A stretch of 10,126 nt of DNA from an uncultured Clostridia bacterium (GCA_946409885.1 CAMJYF010000034.1:1-10126); one strand, 5' to 3'. Shown: positions 1 through 6,519, counted from the first letter of the stretch. Numbers and translations: made by a program. The notes: generated from the letters alone by a model not told the origin.

Positions 1-263
1 ACCGGATGGGGTAGGTTTTCGCACAGCCGGGAACAAATCGACAAATCCCTCTTTGTTGAAGTGGGAAAATTGAGGAAGTCATCAGTCGGATGTCGGTTAT
101 CCCGTTCTGATGAACAATCCGGCGGAACGAATGGCGTTGCGGGAGAACAATTGAAAGCACAGTCGGAAAGACAGCAGACCTTCACGGCGAGATACGGAGT
201 TTGCCCATAGGGGACTTCTGACTTCCGATTGACGACTTCCGACGATACAAAAGGGGGAGAAAA
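1..263. other. Left-edge region without a recognisable gene
   Basis: I recognise no gene here. Plus-strand frame 1 is open from the window edge to a TAG at 208-210, about 69 codons. Its translation is rich in Ser, Gln, Arg and Gly, resembles no family I know, and is less GC-rich than the real genes nearby. It could be the tail of an upstream gene or chance. Positions 213-243 hold a short repeat: GACTTCCGA occurs at 220-228 and 234-242, with a related GACTTC at 213-218. The last bases carry the ribosome binding site AAGGGGGAG (251-259) of the next gene. I see no convincing sigma-70 promoter or riboswitch. Confidence 0.4.
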
Positions 264-1067
264 ATGACAGGAAACGGAGATTTCAAAACCGGCGGTTTTA
301 TGTACGCCGTCGCCATCGCCATCATTTTAGTGGTGGTGGCGGAATCGGTCTTCTTTATGGTAAAATCCTGGCGGCACGGCAAAAAGCTGGGCATCTCCAA
401 GGAGACCATGAAGAACACCATTTTTTCCAGCGCGCTGTTCAGCGTGGCCCCGGCCATCTCCATTCTGACGACGGTCATCGTGCTGGCGGGGGCGCTGGGC
501 ATCGTGCTGCCCTGGATCCGCCTCAGCGTCATCGGCAACCTGGCCTATGAGACCACGGCCACCAAGCTGACGCTGGAATCGCTGGATTCCCGCCTGTCCC
601 TGTCCACGGATATCACCGACCCCAAGACCTTCGGCGCGGTGGCGTGGGTCATGACCATCGGCACCAGCTTCGCGCTGGTTCTGCTGCCCATCGTCTGCAA
701 GACCATCCAGAACAAGGTGGGCGGCGCGCTGCAGAAAAACGAAAAGACCTCGCGGCTGGGGGATATCATCTCCGCCGCCGCGTTCATCGGCATCATCGCC
801 GCCTTTGTGGCCAACGCCATCAACGGCCGGCAGACGAAGGAGGCGCTCACCATCGGCGACGCGGGCTTTATGTCCGTCTGCACGCTGGTGACCGCTATCG
901 TGCTGAGCCTGATTTTAGAAACGGTCTGCGAAAAACGCGGTCTGCATAAGCTGGAGCCCTTCGCCATGCCCATCAGCATGTTCGGCGCCATGGGGGTGGC
1001 CGTCGTGCTGAATCTGGTGCTGCCCGAAGCGGTGACCTCGTTTACCTGGTGGGGGAATGTGGCATGA
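264..1067 (+). CDS. DUF5058-type multi-pass membrane protein
   Basis: This is a 267-residue integral membrane protein resembling the DUF5058 family as I remember it; its function is not established. Hydrophobic segments lie near residues 12-33, 55-82, 125-147, 168-187, 202-220 and 236-255. A short basic loop after the first helix (KSWRHGKKLGISKETMK, about 36-52) and the PAISILTTVIVLAGALGI segment are the features I associate with the family. The start is chosen because AAGGGGGAG lies four bases upstream of the ATG; the next in-frame ATG (300) has no comparable site. The stop TGA overlaps the ATG of the next gene, so the two proteins are probably made in fixed ratio and may form a complex in the membrane. 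A transport role is a guess; no ATPase or soluble enzyme is encoded beside it in this window. Confidence 0.72.
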   Translation: MTGNGDFKTGGFMYAVAIAIILVVVAESVFFMVKSWRHGKKLGISKETMKNTIFSSALFSVAPAISILTTVIVLAGALGIVLPWIRLSVIGNLAYETTATKLTLESLDSRLSLSTDITDPKTFGAVAWVMTIGTSFALVLLPIVCKTIQNKVGGALQKNEKTSRLGDIISAAAFIGIIAAFVANAINGRQTKEALTIGDAGFMSVCTLVTAIVLSLILETVCEKRGLHKLEPFAMPISMFGAMGVAVVLNLVLPEAVTSFTWWGNVA

Positions 1068-1732
1068 AAAAGACAAAAGAAAGAACCTATTTTGACAGCG
1101 TCCATCTGTGGGGGCGGCTGTGGAGCGTCGGCGCGCTGATCGCGCTGCTGATGGTGCCCACCGCCATCTGCGCCCACTTTCACGCCTGGCCGAAGTTCAC
1201 GGAGATCATGGGCCCCATCGGCAAGGTGATGCTGCTGAACTGGACCGTGGCCGTGGTGGAGGTGATCGCCTACACGCCCATGCTTGGCGCGGGCGGCACC
1301 TACCTCAGCTTCGTCACCGGCAACATCGTCAACCTCAAGCTGCCCTGCGGCCTTAACGCCATGTCCAAGGCCAACGTGAAGGCCAACACGGAGGAGGGCG
1401 AGGTCATCTCCACCCTTGCCATCGGTTCCTCCGCCATCACCACCACGCTGGTCATCGCCGCCGGGGTGCTGCTGCTGGGCCCGGCCGTCAGCGTGATCAA
1501 AAGCAACCCCGTGGCGGCGCCCGCTTTCGGTTACGTGCTGCCCGCCCTGTTCGGCGCGCTGGGCGCGGGGTATTTCCGCAAGAACGTGGCGGTGTCCCTG
1601 ATCACCATCGCGGCGGGCGTCATCGTGCTGCTGTTTGCGCCCACCATCGGCGTGGGCACGCTGATTTTCGTCACCATCGTGGTGGCCATCGGCAGCGCCC
1701 TGGGGATGTTCAAGCTGGGCTGGATCAAATAA
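1064..1732 (+). CDS. Membrane protein, partner of the DUF5058-type protein
   Basis: A 222-residue membrane protein with no function I can name. I count about five hydrophobic segments: residues 20-38, 50-72, 122-145, 152-175 and 178-215. Between the second and third is a polar stretch (NIVNLKLPCGLNAM..ANVKANTEEGEVIST, about 89-121) with a conserved-looking Pro-Cys and an acidic TEEGE motif, a plausible functional loop. The ATG at 1064 is preferred over the GTG at 1049 because it overlaps the upstream TGA as ATGA and has GGGGG (1051-1055) at a suitable distance; the GTG would place the start inside the upstream gene without a better site. Tight overlap and shared membrane character suggest a two-subunit system. 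The family and substrate remain unknown. Confidence 0.68.
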   Translation: MKKTKERTYFDSVHLWGRLWSVGALIALLMVPTAICAHFHAWPKFTEIMGPIGKVMLLNWTVAVVEVIAYTPMLGAGGTYLSFVTGNIVNLKLPCGLNAMSKANVKANTEEGEVISTLAIGSSAITTTLVIAAGVLLLGPAVSVIKSNPVAAPAFGYVLPALFGALGAGYFRKNVAVSLITIAAGVIVLLFAPTIGVGTLIFVTIVVAIGSALGMFKLGWIK

Positions 1733-1742
1733 CTGCCGTAGC

Positions 1743-1760
1743 ACGCAGCCTCAGCTGCGT
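1743..1760 (+). other. Small perfect hairpin after the membrane-protein pair
   Basis: ACGCAGC (1743-1749) and GCTGCGT (1754-1760) form a perfect 7-bp stem around the loop CTCA, eleven bases after the stop codon of the second membrane protein. There is no T-run after it, so it is a weak candidate terminator. It may instead stabilise the 3' end of the transcript. Confidence 0.4.
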
Positions 1761-1782
1761 TAATGGCATAAAAGTTACATAT

Positions 1783-1788
1783 GAGGTG
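1783..1788 (+). promoter_or_regulatory. Ribosome binding site fixing the dockerin-protein start
   Basis: GAGGTG lies six bases before the ATG at 1795. The upstream in-frame GTG (1786) is inside this site, so translation most likely begins at the ATG. Confidence 0.65.
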
Positions 1789-1794
1789 AACAAG

Positions 1795-3222
1795 ATGAGA
1801 CAAAAGAAAGGAACGCGGCTGTTAAGCCTGCTGCTGGCCGTGGCGCTGCTGGCGCCGGGGCTGGTGCTGTCAGCCTCCGCCGAGCCCGCGCTGATCGTGG
1901 ACGCGGAGCGGGCGGAAATGCTGGAGATGTTCAACCGGTCGGCCAACGGCGTCAAGACCCTGCGGCCCGCCATGAAGATGGAAAGCCACATTGCCATGAC
2001 GGACGCCACCACCGGCTCCAAGGGCGACGGCGAGAGCCTTGACGACAACGGCAAAAAATACCTGGCCTGGATCCTCGACGCCTGCTTCACGTCGGATTCC
2101 GGCCTCGCGCAGACGCTGTTCAACACCATTCAGGACGTGCCGCGCCTGCCGAAAAACGTCTCCTTCGTCTATGGGGAAAAGCGCGATAACCGCGTGCCCC
2201 TGCTGGGGGAAAAGTATGTTTCCCTGCTGACCCCCAACGACGATTTTGCCATGAAGACGGAACGCTACGGCGGAACGCTGCTGCAGCCGGAAAACGAAAC
2301 GACCGTCATGCGGCTGGAGTTTCCCTCCGTCTCACTGGAGGAGGGGCCCGACAGCTCCCTGTCCCACCTGTTTGATCTGCCCTCCCCGGTGCTGAACCCC
2401 ATCGTGGTCAGCGGCGATCCCAACGCCTCCGACAAGGACGGCAGACTGTCGGAGATACATTTTCAGGATTTCATGTTTGAAAACGCCTATGCCGAGGCGC
2501 AGTTCGATCACAACGGCAACATGACGGAGCTGACCGAGAGCATCGAATACACCTTCCAGATCTCCTTTTACGACATGCTCCGCATCATCACCGCCTATAC
2601 GGGGGTGGACTGGATGGCCATCGCCGTGGCCGGTATCGCCAACCCGATCCTCAGCGGCCTTGACAAGCCGGAGCTGCAGCCCAAGGACGCCCTGGATTTT
2701 TATACCATCTACGTCACCTACACCTCCTACGTCCATATGACGGATTTCAACTGGACCAGGCGCGTCTACGGCGACGTGAATAACGACCAGCGGGTGGATC
2801 CCTACGACGCCCGCGCCATCCTGCGCCATTCCATCGGCAGCGAGATCCTGCCGGACGCCGCCGCGCTGGCCTACGCCGACATGGATTTCGACGGCGAGAT
2901 CACCCCCGCGGACGCCCGCCTGGCGCTGCGGACCTCCGTTGGGCTGGAGGAGCAGTTCTTCCTGCCGCCGAACGGCAGCCAGACCGGCTTTATCATCCCC
3001 GACGCCGTAGATGAGCCCGCCGCGCCCACGGATCCGCTGGATCCCTCCGTCAGCGGCGATCCGGAGCAGTCGGAGGAGCCCTCCAAACCGGACGTGACCT
3101 CCGAGCTGGCCGGTTTCACCGGTTCCGTGATGGATATCATCAAGAACCTGAAGGAGGGTGAGGGCCTCAGCGTGGAGGCCATCCGCAGCATCGTGGAGGA
3201 GTTCCGCAAGATCGGCAAATAA
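1795..3222 (+). CDS. Secreted protein with type I dockerin domain
   Basis: A 475-residue exported protein. A basic start (MRQKKGTR) is followed by a hydrophobic core (LLSLLLAVALLAPGLVL) and a signal peptidase I site near SASA/EPA, residues 25-30. Residues about 30-320 form a domain I do not recognise, rich in Asp, Glu and aromatic residues. Residues about 326-390 form a dockerin with two calcium-loop repeats, DVNNDQRVDPYD (from 327) and DMDFDGEITPAD (from 362), each followed by a helix (ARAILRHS, ARLALRTS). Dockerins usually bind cohesins on scaffoldins or the cell surface; no cohesin is encoded here. Unusually the dockerin is not terminal: a Pro/Asp/Glu/Ser-rich linker (about 400-430) and a helical tail (about 433-475) follow. 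It sits 54 bases before greA with no clear terminator between. Dockerin assignment is secure; the N-terminal function is unknown. Confidence 0.85.
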   Translation: MRQKKGTRLLSLLLAVALLAPGLVLSASAEPALIVDAERAEMLEMFNRSANGVKTLRPAMKMESHIAMTDATTGSKGDGESLDDNGKKYLAWILDACFTSDSGLAQTLFNTIQDVPRLPKNVSFVYGEKRDNRVPLLGEKYVSLLTPNDDFAMKTERYGGTLLQPENETTVMRLEFPSVSLEEGPDSSLSHLFDLPSPVLNPIVVSGDPNASDKDGRLSEIHFQDFMFENAYAEAQFDHNGNMTELTESIEYTFQISFYDMLRIITAYTGVDWMAIAVAGIANPILSGLDKPELQPKDALDFYTIYVTYTSYVHMTDFNWTRRVYGDVNNDQRVDPYDARAILRHSIGSEILPDAAALAYADMDFDGEITPADARLALRTSVGLEEQFFLPPNGSQTGFIIPDAVDEPAAPTDPLDPSVSGDPEQSEEPSKPDVTSELAGFTGSVMDIIKNLKEGEGLSVEAIRSIVEEFRKIGK

Positions 3223-3276
3223 ATCAGGTACCCAAAACAATCAAATACAGCATATTGCAAGAAGGGAAATGACATC

Positions 3277-3753
3277 ATGGCAGACGAATACGTATTACCT
3301 TTAAACGTGATCGAGCAGCTCAAGGAGGAGCTCCGTGAGCTGCGCACCACCGGCAGAAACGACATCGCGGAAAAGATCAAAGAGGCCAAGTCCTTCGGCG
3401 ACCTTTCCGAAAACAGCGAATACGACGAGGCCAAGTCCGACCAGGCCAAGCTGGAAGCGCGCATTCTGGAAATCGAATACACGCTGAGCCACGCCACCGT
3501 GCTGGACGAAAGCACCCTTTCCACCGAAAAGGTCTACACGGGCCTTTCGGTGCGCATCTACGACGAGACCTACGATGAGGAGCACGTCTATCATCTGGTG
3601 GGCGCGCCCCAGGCGGACCCCATGCACGACAAGGTGTCGGACGAATCCCCTGTGGGCCGGGAGCTGCTGGGCCACCGCGTAGGCGACGTGGTCACCGTGG
3701 AGACCCCCATGGGCAACGACGTGATCAAAATTCTGGAAATCTTTAAAGCGTAA
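3277..3753 (+). CDS. greA: Transcription elongation factor GreA
   Basis: GreA rescues backtracked RNA polymerase by entering its secondary channel and stimulating cleavage of the extruded RNA 3' end. The 158-residue length is typical. Residues 1-75 are the antiparallel coiled coil; its tip GDLSENSEY (41-49) carries Asp42 and Glu45, equivalent to the acidic residues that coordinate the catalytic magnesium. Residues about 80-158 are the FKBP-like globular domain, with the expected SPVGRELLGHRVGDVVTVETP stretch (in two parts, about 125-145). The ATG is preceded by AAGGG ten bases upstream. The lysyl-tRNA synthetase gene begins 18 bases after the stop, so the two are almost certainly co-transcribed. 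Nothing in the protein is odd. Confidence 0.96.
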   Translation: MADEYVLPLNVIEQLKEELRELRTTGRNDIAEKIKEAKSFGDLSENSEYDEAKSDQAKLEARILEIEYTLSHATVLDESTLSTEKVYTGLSVRIYDETYDEEHVYHLVGAPQADPMHDKVSDESPVGRELLGHRVGDVVTVETPMGNDVIKILEIFKA

Positions 3754-3760
3754 ACCGGCG

Positions 3761-3765
3761 GGAGG
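3761..3765 (+). promoter_or_regulatory. Ribosome binding site of lysK
   Basis: GGAGG lies six bases before the ATG at 3772 in the 18-base gap after greA. It fixes the start immediately upstream of the nucleotide-binding domain. Confidence 0.75.
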
Positions 3766-3771
3766 TCATCT

Positions 3772-5331
3772 ATGCATTGGTCTGAAGAAATCGCCGAGCG
3801 GATCATCAAGCGGAATCCGGATAAGCCGGAATACGTCTGCGCCGCCGGCATCAGCCCCTCCGGCTCCATCCACATCGGCAACTTCCGGGATATCGCCACC
3901 AGCTACTTCGTGGTGAAGGCCCTGCGCAAAAAGGGCAAAAAGGCCCGCCTGCTGTTCAGCTGGGACGAGTTCGACCGGGTGAGGAAGATCCCCGTCAACG
4001 TGGCCAAGGCGGACGGGGACATGGAAAAATACATCGGCTTCCCCTACGTGGACGTGAAGAACCCCTTCGGCACGGAGGAGGCCACCTACGCCGAGTATTT
4101 TGAAAACGAGTTCATGCGGTCCATCACAAAATTCGGCATCGAGATGGATTACCGCTATCAGGCACGGATGTACCGGGAGGGCAAATACACCGATTACATT
4201 CTGGAAGCCCTGCAAAAGCGCGGCGAGATCTTTGATATTCTCGATTCCCACCGCACCCAGGACGCCAAAGAGGGCGAGCGGGAGGCCTATTACCCCGTCA
4301 GCATCTACTGCCCCGTCTGCCATAAGGACACCACAAAGATCCTGTCTTTGACGGACGACTGCCATGTGGCGGAGTATGCGTGCGCCTGCGGCCATCACGG
4401 TACCTTCGATTTTACCAAAGATTTCAACTGCAAGCTGGCCTGGAAGATCGACTGGCCCATGCGCTGGAAATATGAGGGCGTGGATTTTGAGCCCGGCGGC
4501 AAGGATCACGCCAGCCCCCACGGCAGCTACGATACCAGCAAGGATATCTCCCGCAAGATCTTCGGCTTCGAGCCGCCCATCTTCCAGGGGTATGAGTTCA
4601 TCGGCATCAAGGGCACCACGGGCAAAATGTCCGGCTCCTCCGGCCTGAACCTGACGCCGGAAACCCTGCTGAAGATCTACGAGCCGGAGGTCATCCTGTG
4701 GCTCTACTCCAAGACGGAGCCGCTGAAGGCCTTTGATTTCTGCTTTGACGACGGCATCCTGCGCCAGTACTTTGAGTTCGATAAAATGTACGACGCGGTG
4801 AAAAACGGTACGGCCAGCGAGGCCCATCAGGCCATCATGTACAACACAACGGTGGCGGGCCATGAGGTCTGCACCGTGCCCATGAGCCTGATCGTGCAGC
4901 TGGGCTCCATCGTCAACTTCAACGTGCCCATGCTGGAGACCGTCTTCTCCAAAATCGGCACCCCCTACACCTACGGCCAGTTCGCCGGCCGTCTGGAGCG
5001 GGCCAAGTTCTGGCTGGAGACCTGCTCCCCCGAGAGCGTCAACAAGCTGCGTCCCTTCCGTAATTGGGACGTGTATGAGGCGCTGGATGAGGAGACGAAG
5101 AAGGAAGTCGCCCTGCTGCACGACTACATCGTCAAGGGCGGCTACACGCTGGACGAGCTGAACACCCAGCTCTACGATATCCCCAAGCAGGTGTTCGGCT
5201 ATGATCTGGAAGAAAAGGCGCTGAAAGCCCGCCAGGGCGCGTTCTTCAAATCCGTCTATCAGCTGCTCATCGACCGGGAAAAGGGCCCGCGCCTCTACCT
5301 CTTCCTCTTCGCCATCGAGCCGGAAAAGTAA
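3772..5331 (+). CDS. lysK: Class I lysyl-tRNA synthetase
   Basis: It attaches lysine to tRNA-Lys using ATP. This is the class I (Rossmann-fold) enzyme of archaea and some bacteria, not the class II LysS usual in Firmicutes. In 519 residues: HIGN (34-37) is the HIGH motif; KMSGS (285-289) is the KMSKS motif, within GTTGKMSGSSG; CPVC (180-183) and CACGHHG (204-210) look like a zinc ribbon inserted in the catalytic domain; ISPSGSIHIGN and FSWDEFDRVRKIP are class I LysRS hallmarks. Residues about 330-519 should form the helical anticodon-binding region. A GGAGG fixes the start. The gene ends with TAA after FAIEPEK, but the same frame stays open for another 151 codons and encodes a linker and a tRNA-binding domain, so this may be the N-terminal part of a stop-interrupted fusion of about 671 residues. 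Confidence 0.94.
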   Translation: MHWSEEIAERIIKRNPDKPEYVCAAGISPSGSIHIGNFRDIATSYFVVKALRKKGKKARLLFSWDEFDRVRKIPVNVAKADGDMEKYIGFPYVDVKNPFGTEEATYAEYFENEFMRSITKFGIEMDYRYQARMYREGKYTDYILEALQKRGEIFDILDSHRTQDAKEGEREAYYPVSIYCPVCHKDTTKILSLTDDCHVAEYACACGHHGTFDFTKDFNCKLAWKIDWPMRWKYEGVDFEPGGKDHASPHGSYDTSKDISRKIFGFEPPIFQGYEFIGIKGTTGKMSGSSGLNLTPETLLKIYEPEVILWLYSKTEPLKAFDFCFDDGILRQYFEFDKMYDAVKNGTASEAHQAIMYNTTVAGHEVCTVPMSLIVQLGSIVNFNVPMLETVFSKIGTPYTYGQFAGRLERAKFWLETCSPESVNKLRPFRNWDVYEALDEETKKEVALLHDYIVKGGYTLDELNTQLYDIPKQVFGYDLEEKALKARQGAFFKSVYQLLIDREKGPRLYLFLFAIEPEK

Positions 5332-5368
5332 GCCTTCCTGCTGGATTTCTCCACCCCCAAAACGGAGG

Positions 5369-5374
5369 AGGAGG
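5369..5374 (+). promoter_or_regulatory. Internal ribosome binding site before the tRNA-binding domain
   Basis: AGGAGG lies five bases before the GTG at 5380, an almost ideal arrangement. It is the end of a longer purine run, GGAGGAGGAGG (5364-5374), which in the synthetase frame would read as a Glu-rich linker, so it may be either a true initiation site or a by-product of linker codons. If real, it gives the tRNA-binding domain its own translation despite the upstream TAA. Confidence 0.5.
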
Positions 5375-5379
5375 CCTTT

Positions 5380-5787
5380 GTGCCGGAGGAGAAACCGGAA
5401 GAGCCGGCAAAGCCCCAAAAGGTCTACGGCGATCCCGACCCGGTGCAGCCCGTGCTGGAACAGAGAGTCTCCATCGACGACTTCAAAAAGACCGACCTGC
5501 GCGTGTGTAAGATCCTCAAGGCGCAGGAGATCCGCAAGTCCGCCAACTGCCTGAAGCTGACCCTCAGCGACGGCCTCGGCGAGCGGGTGATTGTCTCCAG
5601 CATCAAGCACGACTATGAGTGCGAGGAGCTGGTGGGCAAAAAGATCATTGTGGTCGCCAATCTGGAGCCCGCCCGTATCACCGGCGTGGAGAGCAACGGC
5701 ATGCTGTTGGCCGCCACCAACAACGCCTGCGGCTGTCAGGTGATCTTCGTGGACGATATCGTGCCCGAGGGAACCAGAATCATGTAA
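5380..5787 (+). CDS. EMAP-II/Trbp111-type tRNA-binding domain protein
   Basis: A 135-residue protein whose residues about 28-135 match the OB-fold tRNA-binding domain of Trbp111, CsaA and the C-terminus of bacterial MetRS. Visible family motifs are IDDFKKTDLRVCKI, LKLTLSDG, VIVSSI, ELVGKKIIVVANLEPARI and GVESNGMLLAA. The domain binds the outer corner of tRNA without codon specificity and raises the local affinity of synthetases. Residues 1-25 are a Pro/Glu/Lys-rich linker. It is in the same frame as lysK: from the TAA at 5329-5331 the 48 bases to this GTG are open and encode AFLLDFSTPKTEEEAF. The GTG start rests on the AGGAGG five bases upstream. It is either an independent subunit acting with LysRS or the detached tail of a fused synthetase. 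A strong terminator follows at once. Confidence 0.75.
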   Translation: MPEEKPEEPAKPQKVYGDPDPVQPVLEQRVSIDDFKKTDLRVCKILKAQEIRKSANCLKLTLSDGLGERVIVSSIKHDYECEELVGKKIIVVANLEPARITGVESNGMLLAATNNACGCQVIFVDDIVPEGTRIM

Positions 5788-5791
5788 CACA

Positions 5792-5831
5792 AACGCGGTC
5801 CTCCCCCGGCTGACCGCGTTTTTCCCTTTTT
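5792..5831 (+). terminator. Intrinsic terminator of the greA-lysK operon
   Basis: AACGCGGTC (5792-5800) pairs perfectly with GACCGCGTT (5812-5820) across an 11-base loop, followed by a T-rich stretch to 5831. It begins four bases after the stop codon of the tRNA-binding domain. Confidence 0.9.
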
Positions 5832-5839
5832 CGTCGCTC

Positions 5840-5861
5840 TGCAGCACGGCGCCGTGCTGCA
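5840..5861. repeat. 22-base perfect palindrome
   Basis: Ten-base arms GCAGCACGGC (5841-5850) and GCCGTGCTGC (5851-5860), extended by T/A on the outside, make a perfect palindrome with no loop. It lies between the operon terminator and the inhibitor gene. There is no T-run on either side, so it is not a standard terminator. It could be a dimeric-protein binding site for the next gene or an unrelated fold-back sequence. Confidence 0.6.
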
Positions 5862-5887
5862 ACGTGTCGCAAAATTCCTGTTTATCC

Positions 5888-5903
5888 CGCTGTTTCCACA
5901 GCG
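5888..5903 (+). repeat. Small inverted repeat upstream of the inhibitor gene
   Basis: CGCTGT (5888-5893) and ACAGCG (5898-5903) pair around TTCC. It lies 27 bases before the ATG at 5931 and could be a leader hairpin or operator half-sites. No function is shown by sequence alone. Confidence 0.4.
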
Positions 5904-5930
5904 AAATTATCCAGAAAGGAAGTCACCACT

Positions 5931-6350
5931 ATGCACGCTGTTTTTGCGAAGATCATTTCCTTTATCATGGCGATCCTGGCGTTCCTGGGCCTTGTCAAGC
6001 CGCAGACGCCTGCCGCGGATCCCGAACCCTTCACGGTCAACGGCAAGGTCGTCACCTTCTGCTTCGATTCCAACCCCTCCACCGGCTATGGCTGGCAGGC
6101 CGTCGTTGACGGCGACTGCGTCACGCTGACGCGGGACGCATACGAAGGGATCCCAACGGAGCCCGCTGTAGCCGGCGCCGGCGGTTATCAGTATTACGAT
6201 TTCACCGCCGTCAAACCCGGCACGGCGAAGGTCACCTTCACCTACGCCCGCCCGTGGGAGGCCACCGAAGCGGACCGCGTCGTCGTGGCGGAAATCACCG
6301 TGGCGGAGGACCTTTCCATTGCCTCCGTCGCCATGCCCAACGAAGGATAA
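5931..6350 (+). CDS. Chagasin-like (MEROPS I42) cysteine peptidase inhibitor
   Basis: A 139-residue protein of the chagasin family, small immunoglobulin-like inhibitors that plug the active site of papain-type (C1) peptidases with three loops. All three are recognisable: NPSTGYGW (48-55, the NPTTG loop), AGAGGYQYYDF (81-91, the GxGG loop) and ARPWE (106-110, the RPW loop). The N-terminus is a hydrophobic segment (residues 7-22) with no charged start beyond Lys7, followed by a Pro/Ala-rich spacer, so the inhibitor is either exported through a signal peptide or held on the membrane facing outward. AAAGGAAG lies upstream at a usable distance. It appears to be a single-gene unit between two terminators. 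The likely role is protection from external or self-made C1 peptidases; no such peptidase is in the window. Confidence 0.87.
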   Translation: MHAVFAKIISFIMAILAFLGLVKPQTPAADPEPFTVNGKVVTFCFDSNPSTGYGWQAVVDGDCVTLTRDAYEGIPTEPAVAGAGGYQYYDFTAVKPGTAKVTFTYARPWEATEADRVVVAEITVAEDLSIASVAMPNEG

Positions 6351-6364
6351 TTGATTTCACATGA

Positions 6365-6400
6365 AAAAGAACCTCTCCCATCGGTGAGAGGTTTTTTTTT
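6365..6400. terminator. Bidirectional terminator between convergent genes
   Basis: AACCTCTC (6370-6377) and GAGAGGTT (6386-6393) form an 8-bp stem, followed on the plus strand by a run of T to 6400 and preceded by AAAAAG, which is a T-run on the minus strand. It ends the inhibitor gene and can also stop transcripts of the minus-strand gene ending at 6568. Confidence 0.9.
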
Positions 6401-6424
6401 CTCAGGAAACATGGATTTTCCGGA

Positions 6425-6519
6425 CTGTAGGGGCGGGCACTGACCGCCCGAAAAATCCCCTCAAAATGAAACGTGATGGAAGGGTAACGGTTGCGGGCGG
6501 TCAGTGCCCGCCCCTACAG
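6425..6519. repeat. Inverted-repeat element with 26-base perfect arms
   Basis: The left arm (6425-6450, beginning CTGTAGGGGCGGGCACTGAC) is the exact reverse complement of the right arm (6494-6519), separated by a 43-base AT-richer core. Each arm is itself a small hairpin: GGGCGG and CCGCCC around GCACTGA. The nested symmetry and the gene-free position between convergent genes suggest a REP/BIME- or MITE-like dispersed element. No transposase or clear target duplication is visible, and copy number cannot be judged from one window. Confidence 0.75.

Noticed and set aside
545..1744. A 399-codon minus-strand frame opposite the two membrane-protein genes.
   Set aside because: Its translation is low-complexity (His, Gln, Gly, Asp) and the plus-strand frames have hydrophobic periodicity, ribosome binding sites and an ATGA junction.
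5329..5331. UAA recoding or stop-codon reassignment.
   Set aside because: greA, the dockerin gene and the inhibitor gene also end at TAA followed by non-coding DNA, so TAA acts as a stop in this genome.
3766..5862. A very long open frame antisense to the synthetase gene.
   Set aside because: It is a mirror effect of GC-rich codon use. The plus strand carries clear class I LysRS and tRNA-binding motifs, and the antisense protein is His/Gly/Leu-rich without family motifs.
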